Shown here one piece after another: positions 44,017 to 54,045 of a DNA stretch of 64,000 nucleotides. Source of the stretch: Cephalotus follicularis (lineage: Eukaryota; Streptophyta; Magnoliopsida; Oxalidales; Cephalotaceae). The notes beneath the pieces were generated by a model. That model ran no database searches, was not told the DNA's origin, and was given only the letters and a program-made list of their open reading frames with translations. Position 1 is the stretch's first letter. Each line of letters begins with the position of its first letter. The translations under genes were made by a program, and so were the position numbers. Location of the stretch: contig BDDD01000050.1 of assembly GCA_001972305.1 (NCBI GenBank), forward strand, positions 635,859 to 699,858. Direction: 5' to 3'.

Positions 44017-46270
44017 TGTTAGATTAGGGGTGTCCGTACATGCCACGTGGTGCGGTGCTTGTTTCATACACTCTTGATTTATACAGTTATGTATTCCATT
44101 TATGTTCTATGTGCAAATTTTATTTGTATTGGCATGATTATATGGCTCATCCCAACCAATCAAAAGGAACAGAATAATTAATTTTACTGTATGCCATATA
44201 TAGCCCTGTCACATCAAAGGGTTGAATCTCTTGCTAGGGAGGCCATGAGAATGAGATCCTTATTCCTTGTGACTAAACTGTTCCAAGTCATAGGTTCATT
44301 TTCTTTTGGCCATTGTTGAACCGTGACAAAAGACTTGCCACATTATGCTTGCTCCCAGGGAGGGAGGATGGATCTTCTCATGGACCATTCGGTATTATCC
44401 TAAAGCTAATATGGGGTGCGTGCGCGGATGCATGATGCTAAACTGACCCACCAATAGAATCCCTATTTGGATAGTCAATACCCATGCCGATAGGGAATCC
44501 TATGGTCTCGGTAGTGTATAGTCTATGGTGACTAGTAGGTCTACACCTGTGTTGTCTCCTTTGACCTGGGCGGCTAGCATGCATTGTGTGGTAACTTATT
44601 TACTTTGATTTTCACCTTCCCTAGCACTAGCCATGTACTGGCAAAAGGGTTGTCTTTGGGTCTTGTGGAAGCTGCATTGAGATGTATGAGCGAGTGCGCA
44701 ACAAGGGATCGTCACACCTGCGCTAAGGGTGACCAGCTCTATTTATCTGTGCACGTTGGAGACTGAAAATCATGTACAGGTTATAGACGGACCGGAGACG
44801 GGGTAGTTTCCATGGGAAGTATGTCATAGTCTCAGTGTGATCATAGATATTTAGTATCAAAATAAAATCTAGGGGTGACATTCATCCAAACCCTAGACCG
44901 TTGATTGGAGCTAAGTATGACGAGGGAAACATGACACATATGCCGATGACTAGATAAAGCGACTGACTATTCGGTCCCTGATTGATAGACGTGGTAATAA
45001 ACGGATCCGGGGGGTGACTAGACATCACACCGGGGCTATTTTAATAGTCGGTGACTATTAGAATAGTCGTACCAGATAAATGGGGTGATCTGGGAATTTA
45101 TCATCATATCGGAGATCGACAGGCTTTCGAGTCCTGCCTGACTTTGAACTGGTTGACGTGTAGAGAAATATGTCATTTAGTAAAAGGTTGACATCAAGGA
45201 GATGTTACTTTGCTAGTGAATATTTTATTTGCTGGATTCTGGTCCATGCAGTGCCACGATAAAATATTACAAGCGAATGACTGATATGAATTTACATTAA
45301 GTGCTTTGGGAACTTATTGTATAAAGAGAAAGCATTGGGATACCTTTGGGCTTGGGATTTAATCCCATCTTTTGGCCTAATTTTGGTCCAAAGAGTGGAC
45401 CATTTTGACTTGTAATTTTGGGCTCAATATTGTTTAATATTGGGAGGCCCAAATAATACCCAAAAGTAGCACACAAATATTGACTTTGTCAACTTATTTC
45501 TTCAAACTTGATTCGCACGGCAATCACATATTTGAGAGAAGTGCGTGGTCGGCCATGTGATGGAATTGTGAGCTTTTTTTTAATTGATATGAGTCATGGT
45601 TGCATTGAATGGTAAAAGACAAAAAGGGATTTATTGTATAAAAGACAAAAGGATAAAGTAAGATACTTTTTATATAACTTACCAATCAAGCTTTGGTTTT
45701 TCTATATAATGTATCTCATGGAAATATTGACTCTCTCTTGCAATCTCTCCCTTTCACATATTGTTCTCTCTCCCGTCTCTCTCTTGTGTGGCCGTCCTTG
45801 TCCTTTTTCAAAAGGTGAGCGCGCGCCATTTTGTCTCCAAATTGGAGAGATTTCATTTCAACAAACCATATACACTTCCTTGGATCTTTACATATATTGA
45901 TTTAGTCTAGATTAAACACAAAACCTCTCAATCTTCTCCTCCTTGCCTTGGTAAAAGGAAGGTCTTGGAGCTATTGGTTTTGGATTAAAGAGTAGAGGGA
46001 GCTTAACTTGAAGGAAGGAGTTTTTCACTTTGGTAATATTTTCCTCTCCTTCTTTTGTCTTTGAAATTTTTAGTTACATGATACTTGGTGATAGTTTTGG
46101 TTGTATGTTTAATTAGTGATCTTGGACATTATTTGGGACTTTTTGATAATAGGTTTTAGGGTTTTCCCATTTCTTGGGAATTAACTATTTGGTTGAAATT
46201 AAAGTCAATCACCCTAATAGCAAAAATTCAAATTGAGTGCTTCCGCTGCCCTATGAGCCATAGGTTCTCA
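44017..46270 (+). repeat. Copia-A 3' LTR (2254 bp, no GTCGAC array)
   Basis: Starts TGTTAGATTAGGGG directly after the polypurine tract and ends CATAGGTTCTCA. TATA-like 'ctatataatg' at about 45702-45711, followed by a CT-rich leader (45727-45790). It has no palindrome array, whereas the homologous Copia-B and SL6 LTRs do. The frames at 44584-44766 and 45634-45900 are chance. Confidence 0.82.
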
Positions 46271-46654
46271 AATTATACTATGTACAGGTATGCACTATCA
46301 TATCAATATATACATGTACATTGTTAATATCAATGTGTACAATATTAATGTATGGCATGTGAATGCATGAATGCCAGCTGTGATCTACCAATTGTATACC
46401 ACCGTTCTATATCGGCATAGAGGAATGTGATCTAATTAATCAATCCTATCAATCATCTATCAAACAATATATAGCGTCGTATGAATACACCCAATAAATC
46501 CTATAGAGTATGTGACCTCAGGTAGTACAATATCAATGACAATATCAATGTCAATATCGATAGCCTAACCATGGAAGGTAATCTTTCGAAGAAGGTGGCT
46601 AGATTGGTTTGGTGGACTTGGATCGGGTAAATCACAATCAACTTGATCTGCGTA

Positions 46655-46829
46655 GTGGTTAGTGCCATCTAAGTGCATACTCAGTGGTAAGTGTCATCTA
46701 AGTACATAGGTAGTGGTAAGTGTCATATGCATGCACACTTGGTAGTAAGTGGTATCCAAGCACTTACCCACTGGTAAGTGCCATCCAAGTGTCTACATTG
46801 TGGTAAGTGCCACATGAGGTTAATAGCTC
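46655..46829. repeat. 29-bp tandem repeat, six degenerate units
   Basis: Units start at 46655 and every 29 bp to 46800, each beginning GTGGTAAGTGYCAT or a close variant (GTAGTAAGTGG, CTGGTAAGTGC). The units share the first 20 bases best. Confidence 0.85.
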
Positions 46830-47370
46830 TGCCACAAGTGGTGTCCGAAGGCGGTGACGATCTAATCAAAGGGAACAGATGTATATATATCTATCGCCCA
46901 GCTTCTTGACTAGAGTCACGATACTCTAATAGGAAACAATACAATACAATCAATCAATCTCAATAGCCAACAGCCAATGATGGTCTAACTAGGGGGAATA
47001 GATGGACATTTAACCATTGCCTAGCCTACCTGGCTAGAGGTCGCTAAAGCACCTATGGTCACAATTAATCAATCAAGCAACACTACTCAATCGTTCAATA
47101 CAATAGGTTGGTCGATGGATGGACCATGGTCCAATCAGTTAGTCAATTAATCTATCGGTCAATGAATCAGTCAACCAATCACATCAATCGACAATGATGT
47201 ACAATCAATTGATCTACAAAAAGATCAAGACCTGCCTAACCAAGATAGAAAACTGGTTTAAAAAGGTTTAAGTGATCTCAAGTGCGATTAGGTTAAGAAG
47301 TCATTTGCAAACGTGTTGAAACAGTTTAAGAATAAGTACAACAACACTTTTTGTGTGAGAAAAACCAGAC

Positions 47371-47450
47371 CAGTCGATTATTAGTCGATTGGTAAATTCA
47401 TCAGTTGACTGGTGAGGTCATCAGTCAACTAATAGTCGACTAGTGACTCG
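47371..47450. repeat. short CAGTCGACTG-type array with 10-11 and 20-bp steps
   Basis: Cores at 47371, 47382, 47402, 47422, 47433 and about 47443. Most are decayed (CAGTTGACTG, CAGTCAACTA, TAGTCGATTG). Steps of 11, 20, 20, 11 and 10 equal one or two helical turns. Confidence 0.65.
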
Positions 47451-48230
47451 AAATCTGCAAAAAAAAAAAAAATAACAAGTTTACACTTTGCTCAATCCGA
47501 GCTAACTTTTGATTTTGATAACCTTTCTAAAATCTGTTTGAAATGAAACTTTAGGGAAATGATCTGCACATGTCTAAGGATAACATATCATGATATCAAG
47601 TCATTTGGATCATCAAAAAGTCAACAAATCAGAAAGGGGGTATTTTATACCTAAAACACCATTTTCAATCAATATTCAATCAATCTCAATCAATGTAGTC
47701 AATCAATAATAGTTTATATATGCATAATCTTAAGCATTCTAGGTAGAGAGTATCTACCTATCAATTAGAAGCTTCAACGGAGGAAATCTATCGGGAATCA
47801 GAGATTGGACTCAAGTCCAAAGATTCTTCAAGCTAAGATTCAACTATGGATGATATAGATGCAAGAGATGGGGCGATTATAAAGGGAAATTAGTTGCCAC
47901 GATTCATTTAAAACATGTGGTCATGGTTGACGACGGCCCTACACTTCAAAACTTAAATTCAACGTACCCGAACAGTAATAGAAATTTGTATGTATAATCA
48001 ATAAAACAAGAATGAGTATAAAATACTCCAATCCAGTTAATAAAAATATAATACAATTTGGTACAATAGAACAAAGTATACAATAAAATACAATAGTACA
48101 AAGTAAACGATAAAATACAATAGGTAAGTTCTAGTCGTTACATAAATATTCAATCTAATTCAAAAAAGCGATGAAAGAGTAAGATCCAGGATAAGTGAAG
48201 AGGCCATCAGCAATGGTGATCTATTAACCA

Positions 48231-48930
48231 TGCCCAAATTACTTTGTCTCAAAACGCTCCCATTTTGAATACTCGGATAAGGAATTTACACTCAAGCCGA
48301 GGATAGAGGTAATACATGAAGCCTATAAATATTTCTGCAAAGTTCAAGTAAACTGTTTTCAATTCTTTGAGACTTTAGCTCTTGCTAAATACTGTCTCTG
48401 TACATCTTTTGTCTGTTACTGACTTAAGCATCTGAGTATTACTGGATGTCCAACCCTTAGAATCTTACGATCTCTCCTGATCTTAGAGTGCAGCTGATGA
48501 AGAGAATCCCTACAAGAGTTAAGGTCATGAACACTCATCAAGTATACGTTGCTAAATGTGATGCATTTTATGTTGCACAGTCAAGATTCAAACCTCATCA
48601 GACATGATGTATTTTAATACGACATATCAGACAAGATGTATCTTAATACGACATCTGTCATTTTTAAACACTATGCAACATAAAATGCTAATAATTAGTA
48701 TTAAAAAAATTGCATCACATTTATCACACTTTTGCCAAATATCATACAATCACGTTAGAAATATTAGCACAATTATTATTTAAAAAAAATCACATCACAT
48801 TTATCACACTTATAAGTCGCCAGCCGCACAGCACGGGCATTCGCTAGTTGTATTATGTGCGAGTTTCCAGCTAGTTTATTACCACAATACGTATACAGAG
48901 GTAATTCCACTTCAAAAACTTCAGACAAAT
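48231..48930. other. 3' flank of laccase with a small foldback repeat
   Basis: AT-rich and non-coding. It contains a 170-bp inverted repeat (48554-48723), a 28-bp duplication inside that repeat, and a repeated 'catcacatttatcacactt' at 48713 and 48792. Nothing else recognised. Confidence 0.5.
48554..48723. mobile_element. foldback MITE-like element
   Basis: Left arm TAAATGTGATGC followed by 'attttatgttgca'; the right arm is its reverse complement with an extra AT-rich stretch of about 28 bp. The interior has two near-identical copies of 'atcagacawgatgtat'. No clear target duplication, so the class is uncertain. Confidence 0.5.
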
Positions 48931-50100
48931 TTAACATGGTGGCATGTCTGGTGGTGGAGGTCGAATCGTTGCTTTTGGGCATTTGGCGTTCTTGACAATG
49001 AACACTACCTCCATGCCCCATGTAAGGTGTCTCTCTAAATGGCAGTGCAAGAACCAAACTCCTACAAGTAACATGAATGCAAATGAGAAGAATAAGCATA
49101 AGAACAACATTATTCTACGGACGTATATAGACACTGGACCAATGCTACTTACCAGGATTGCTTGCCTTGAATCTTATTGTAATCCAGCCATTTTTAGGCA
49201 CAGTCACAGTATTTAAAAGAGGGGGGTCCATGAGATTATAGCTTAAAGGGTCCTTATATTTGTCAAAATTGCCCATTCCTCCTCCAACAACGTAGAAGCT
49301 GTACCCGTGTAGATGCATCGGATGATCAATCCCTCCAACTAAGTTTGTCCCTTGAAATACCACCTCCACTGTGGAATTATAATCTATTATTTTCAACTCT
49401 GTCCCACGTCTCGGTCTTTCTAATATCAATGGCAAATATTGTGCTGTAAAGTTGAATATCAGTGGTGGAAAACTTGGAAACTTAGAGCTAAAAACTCCCT
49501 TGACATGTTTATAGTAAGCTTCTAATATGTCAACTGATGGGTTAACGAAGCTTATGTTGTTCAAGCTAGCGGCTAACCGGGTTCCATTTGGTCCTTCACA
49601 TGAGCCATTTTTAAGGCAGGGGAATGTGTTAACAGAGATGGTGGAAATTATTCGAGTGGAGATACTTTTTGGGACATCAATTGGATGATCTTTATTAGCC
49701 AAACTTCTAAAACTACCAAAAAAATTGAAGGCTGACTTTGTGTCATTATAGTAAGGGAGATAAGGTAGTGAAGGTGGTGAAGATGGAGTATAGTTCCCAC
49801 TGTATTCGACTATTGCTGTAGTTGTTGTGTTATCAAAGGCAACATTAAGGCCGGTAAAGTATGCTCTGGCAGCCATGTAATAATGGTTGGGCTTTTGGTT
49901 GGCTTCTAATAAGACATCGAGAGACTGTCCTGGAGATATGACAATGTATTCTGTTGTCAATGGCTTCATGTAGCAACCATCTGCTCCAACTACTGTGAGA
50001 TGATGATTTTCGATGGATAAGAAGAGAATGATGTTCATAGCAGCATTTACCATGCGAAGAAGGTAAGTTTTTCCCTGATCAACAGCCAGCTTAAATGTTT
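48931..50100 (-). CDS. laccase, last two exons only (LAC14/15-like)
   Basis: A multicopper oxidase of the plant laccase family, secreted and acting on phenolic substrates in the apoplast. Penultimate exon 50100-49153 starts after a TTGTTGCAG acceptor and encodes the end of domain 1-2 linker, domain 2 and most of domain 3, from '[20 protein letters not shown]' to the copper motif '[10 protein letters not shown]'. A 91-bp intron (49152-49062, GTAAGT...TTGTAG) precedes the last exon 49061-48931 with '[14 protein letters not shown]' and stop TAA. These carry T1 and T2/T3 ligands; Met follows at the axial position, as in the LAC14/15 group. The first roughly 200 residues (signal peptide and domain 1 with its HWHG and HSH motifs) are not in the window. 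The frame is intact, so it may be a live gene with a long intron or a 5'-truncated relic. Confidence 0.9.
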
Positions 50101-51810
50101 CTGCAACAACGAGTGTATTAAGAGATGAAGAATATTCTTGACAGCATGACCAGCAATATATTTTCAGGGAAAAAAAATGATGAGGTATTTATTTATTTTG
50201 AAATTGCATATCTCAGAATTGTCATGCCTATGGATGGGTCTAGCAAATCTGTAGGAAGCAGAAAAAAATTCTTAGATACATGTAAGAATGTATAATTTAA
50301 GTTGTGTGAACCAATGAATTTAATGTCATTGCTGTGTTTTGCTTTTCGTGAAGATCTCAGTGCACGGGTATATCCAGCCGATAATTACTGGAGGGTCAAA
50401 ATATAAAAATAAAAATTTAAAAGGATCAACATAAAAGTTTTAAAAAAATTATATAAATATAATTTTTATGAATATAAATATTCTGTGAGGACCGGGCCCC
50501 TGCCGGCCCCATAAATCGTTATTGTCTCACTTTAAAAAAGACCGTAAAAAACTTCCCTAAGAAAACATCTTAAAAGACACCTTTATTGAAAATAGATCAG
50601 GAGAAAGCGAAATGCCACAACTAACTATTCAATACATTCTTAACTAGCATATTTACATCCAAAGTAGTAATCCAAACCACGCTATAGCAAAAACATTACA
50701 TTCAAATATCTTAAATAGCACTTTATCATTTACATCTCCTAGCGAGGTCTTCTTCGGGATCCCCTATCCGCGAGTTATTCATTAGTTTTAATTAACGTTT
50801 AGCCAGGGCCATCATGTTGAAAGGTAATGATCAATTTGTTTTAATTAATGTTTTCGGCCGCCAGATCCAATAGTTTGTGTTGAATTTGGTTCCAACTTCT
50901 AGAGGTTGTGTTACGTGATATTGCCTCTCATGTCATGTCATTATGGTAACCTGATAACTAGAAAAAGGAGGCCACAGCCGACTTCATCCTAGATCGTCCG
51001 ATGATAAAATTTTTTAGATAGTTGAAGATGAATATGAAATGAGAATATATGAGGAAATAAGAATGGTGAACCCCATTACCAAAAATGTTGTGTGCTTATT
51101 ATTAGGAGAAATTAAGGTATCAACAAAAATGTTAAATATCATAGTAAATGAAATGAGTATATATGAGGAAATAAGAATTGTTAACCCCATTACTAAAATG
51201 TTTGGTGTACTTAAACTCTATTTAGGAATGTTGTGTGGTTTGTAAAAGTGTTTTTTTAAAGCACTTTTAGTAAAAGTGCTCTCAGAAAGCTGAAAAGTGT
51301 TTTTGGAATAAATATGTGTTTGGTAAATATATTTTTAAAACTGCTGTAGACATTTTAAATGACTGAAATGGACATAAAATTATAAATGCTATATAAGCAT
51401 GTGATTGACAAAAACACTTTTTCAACTGATCAAAATTTCTCAATTAAAAAAGTACTTTTGCTCCTTTTAAAAACAAAAGTACTTTTGCTAAAAACACTTT
51501 TGTTGAAACTTTACCAAACACTAATTTAAGAAAAATTGAGTTTGAAAAGTGTTTTTGACAACCAAAAAGCATTGCCAAACGGGGTCTTATTATTAGGAGA
51601 AATTAGGGTATCACCAAAAATGCAAAATATCATAGTATATGAAATGTTATATAACTAGTGGAAAGAATAATAATTACATCAGTTTTTTTATTTTACTTTA
51701 TTACACTAATTAGATAACACATCATATGCTATGCATTTGCTATGTCAGTTCTTATGTTTATGGATGTGTCACATATTTGACCTTCATTTAGAAAAATACC
51801 TAGATGGAGA
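50101..51810. other. laccase upstream flank or intron, with repeats
   Basis: No laccase exon 1-4 motif was found on the minus strand. 50484 begins TGTGAGGACCGGG, which resembles a gypsy LTR start (weak). A 113-bp direct duplication lies around 51037-51200 ('atatgaggaaataagaat' at 51048 and 51161), and its second copy is interrupted by a MITE-like insertion at about 51225-51587. Confidence 0.45.
51225..51587. mobile_element. hAT-like MITE
   Basis: About 360 bp, rich in 'aaaagtgttttt' and its complement, beginning near 'gaatgttgtgtggtttgtaaaag' and ending 'gccaaacggggtc'. Terminal similarity is imperfect. The flanking sequence 'ttattattaggagaaatta' is found uninterrupted in the neighbouring duplicate at about 51096, which marks the right edge. 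Confidence 0.5.
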
Positions 51811-51812
51811 TA

Positions 51813-52187
51813 ATTAAGATCCTCTTATTCACTCACCTCTCATGCTCCCGTCAAGCAACCAAAAATATTGAACTTATGATTCATATTTTGTAATTTAACT
51901 GTTGAATTGGATGTTCTATGTAGTGTTGGAAAATATTTATTATTCTACATGTACATCATGCATACAAATTTTTAATTCAATTGAATATCTATAAATATTC
52001 CAATTTTATATATTTACAAAGAGAATATTTATAGATATTCATTTGACTTAAAATTTGATAGATATATATGATTTATATAACTAGAACATCAAATTCAATA
52101 ATTGGATTTATTAGATATGAACCATAAATTCAATTTTTTTGAGCTACTTGATAAAAAAAATGAAAGGTGAATGCATGAGAGGATATA
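51813..52187. mobile_element. foldback element with ~110-bp inverted arms
   Basis: The left arm, from 'tcctcttattcactcacctctcatg', and the right arm, to 'catgagaggatat', are reverse complements with scattered differences, including the block 'gaatttgatgttct'. The AT-rich centre also folds ('gaatatctataaatattc'). Copia-C is inserted at its right tip. Confidence 0.6.
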
Positions 52188-52189
52188 CT

Positions 52190-52433
52190 TGTTGGAAAAA
52201 TAAACTTGATGCTTTGACTTCTGTATTTGCTAAATACATGTACTCATGTTGTTCTTTACATCTTATCATTCATGGTATGTATAGGTGGCTTCATTAATTA
52301 CTTTGGTTTTGTACATCCTACTTAATCTATAATAGACGTTATAAGTGAGTTTTTTTAGTAAGCCAAGAAATAAAGTGTTATTCAAAAGAAACCTCTTGTA
52401 TTTTTTCTTCCTCCAATTGTTTTATTTGCAACA
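52190..52433 (+). repeat. Copia-C 5' LTR
   Basis: Starts TGTTGGAAAAATAAAC and ends TTTGCAACA. Matches 63695-63950, with a few substitutions and a 14-bp length difference near 52310. Confidence 0.88.
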
Positions 52434-52436
52434 AAG

Positions 52437-52450
52437 TGGTATCAGAGAAC
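52437..52450 (+). other. primer binding site, initiator tRNA-Met type (Copia-C)
   Basis: TGGTATCAGAGAAC, three bases after the LTR. Confidence 0.8.
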
Positions 52451-52451
52451 A

Positions 52452-53335
52452 TTGCTAAATATGAGTTGCTCATTTCCCTATTCTATTCCTAAACTTACAA
52501 AGGAAAACTATGGACATTGGTGCATTCGCATGAAGGCGTTACTTGGCTCACAAGAAGCATGGAACATTGTTAAGAAAGGATATGATGAACCAGAAAATGA
52601 AAGAGCCTTGAATCAGAATAAAAAAAATACTTTCCAAAAGAATCGTAAGCTTGATCAACACGCAATCTCCATTATTCACATGGGATTGGATGAATGCATG
52701 TTTGTGAAAGTTGCTTCTGCAACAAAGGCTAAAGAAGCTTGGGAAATTCTTGAGAATAATTTTAAGAGGTCGAGAAAGTAAAGAAGGTTCGTCTTCAAAC
52801 TCTCCGTGGTGAGTTTGAATCTTTACATATGAAGGAGTCTGAATATGTTTCCAACTACTTCACTAGAGTCTCTTCTATAACCAACAAAATGAAGCAATTT
52901 GGTGAAAAGATTGAAGATGCTTGTGTTATAGAAAAGATTCTTAGATTGCTTGACTCAAAACTTGAGCTTGTTGGTGTTACCATCGTAGAGTCAATGACCC
53001 TTGATCAACTCATGGGATCATTGCAAGCATATGAAGAGAGATTAAAGAAGAAGGGAGAACAAGTGGCTGAAGTACTTTAAACTAAGGTCTCTTTGCAAGA
53101 CCAAGAGAAGGAGCAAGGACATTTTCAAGCAAGAAGTCAAAATCGTGGCCGAGGCCGAGGTCATGGAGGAAATTTTGGTCGTGGTCATGGTAGAAATGAT
53201 GCTGGCCGAAATTACAATAATGAAGGATCAAGATATCAATCAAGAGAGCGTGGAAATTATGGCTCTAAGAGAGGTGGTGGAAGAAGGTTTGACAAATCCA
53301 TTGTTCAATTTTACTCTTGTCATATGTAGAAGTAC
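52452..53335 (+). pseudogene. gag: Copia-C Gag
   Basis: The N-terminal region 'LTKENYGHWCIRMKALLGSQ' and 'AKEAWEILENNF' is the DUF4219/UBN2 fold of copia gag. A frameshift at about 52780 and a stop at 53078 break it. The next pieces have '[20 protein letters not shown]' and an Arg/Gly-rich stretch (about 53140-53230). The zinc knuckle is reduced to 'FYSCHM' before a stop at about 53327. Confidence 0.82.
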
Positions 53336-53635
53336 CACTACGATTAACGAAGAGAGATCCAATTATGTTGAAGTTAAAGAAGAAGAAGAAGAGTTGTTAT
53401 TGTTATTGACAACCAAAGAAGATAAAGAAAAAGGAGCATGGTACCTTGACACCGGTGCTGTCAATCACATGAGTGGTAACAAGGGGCTATTTTCAATCCT
53501 TAATGAGTTTGTAAAGGGCAATGTTATCTTTGGAGATGATACCTGTAATGACCTGAATTTCCAGTAAAGATATTAATTATGGAAAGATGATTGCTATTGT
53601 GTAGTTGGCAAATATTTCAAGGGACCCGTAGTATG

Positions 53636-53735
53636 ACCCTGCGCTCGGGGAGTACGGGGGTTCCGCTCCCCGGTGAGCGGACGGGGGGTCCCGCTGCCCG
53701 AACAGCGGGCAGGGGTTCGGGGGGCAGCACCCCTG
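53636..53735. repeat. GC-rich hairpin module in SL5
   Basis: Complement of the SL2 block: CCCGCTGCCCGAACAGCGGG can form a 7-bp stem, followed by GGGGGGCAGCACCCC. It lies about 90 bp from the LTR start. Confidence 0.7.
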
Positions 53736-53784
53736 GAAGAAAATTTTATTTGGATATTTGTTTTGGATGAATGTCATGCTGAAA

Positions 53785-54045
53785 ACATCGATCTAAAAGG
53801 CTAAAGTTGACAAAACTGTCTAAAGCGCCGACGGTCTTATTTAAAGCGTCGCCGCTTTGGACAACGGTCGATGTCCTAATTTAAGACGTCGACGCGTTGA
53901 AGATTAATGTGTCAGTTGACTTAGACGAAGACTTAAAGCGTCGACGCTTTGTAAGAAAGCGTCAGCGCTTTAGTCGGGATAGAGGTAAAAAAAAAACTCA
54001 GGTAAAGGCTGTGACAGTCGACGCTTAAAGGTAAAGAGTCGACGC
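53785..54045. repeat. GCGTCGACGC-type array, 21-bp phasing, in SL5
   Basis: Cores at 53785, 53804, 53825, 53846, 53865, 53886, then 53913, 53938, 53959, then 54015 and 54036. It lies 250-500 bp upstream of the TATA box. Flanking AA/TT often extends the palindrome to AAAGCGTCGACGCTTT. Confidence 0.85.

Larger units (their letters stand above)
15550..46270 (+). mobile_element. Copia-A: copia element split by Copia-B
   Basis: Reconstructed from two parts: a 5' LTR piece (15550-17068), then gag C-terminus, pol and 3' LTR (40541-46270). The insertion of Copia-B and a later deletion removed the rest of the 5' LTR, the leader and the N-terminal gag. Pairing of the two LTR parts rests on close, collinear similarity and orientation; it could be an unrelated solo LTR of the same family. 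Confidence 0.55.
46271..48230. other. unclassified repeat region
   Basis: No reading frame of note. Contents: a region rich in 'caatatcaat' words (46300-46600), a 29-bp tandem repeat (46655-46829), many 'caatcaatc' words (46930-47220), a short GTCGAC-type array (47371-47450) next to a poly-A run, and AT-rich sequence to 48230. The array suggests the remains of an LTR, but no ends could be fixed. Confidence 0.4.

Noticed and set aside
46930..47220. CAATCAATC-rich stretch as a satellite
   Set aside because: The word recurs, but without fixed register; too irregular to call a tandem array.
50484..50760. Gypsy LTR starting TGTGAGGACCGGG
   Set aside because: Only the start resembles an LTR; no end, no duplication and no second copy in the window.
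53636..53735. GC-rich block as a CpG island or bacterial contamination
   Set aside because: The same block occurs in three solo LTRs of one family at the same position; it belongs to the LTR.
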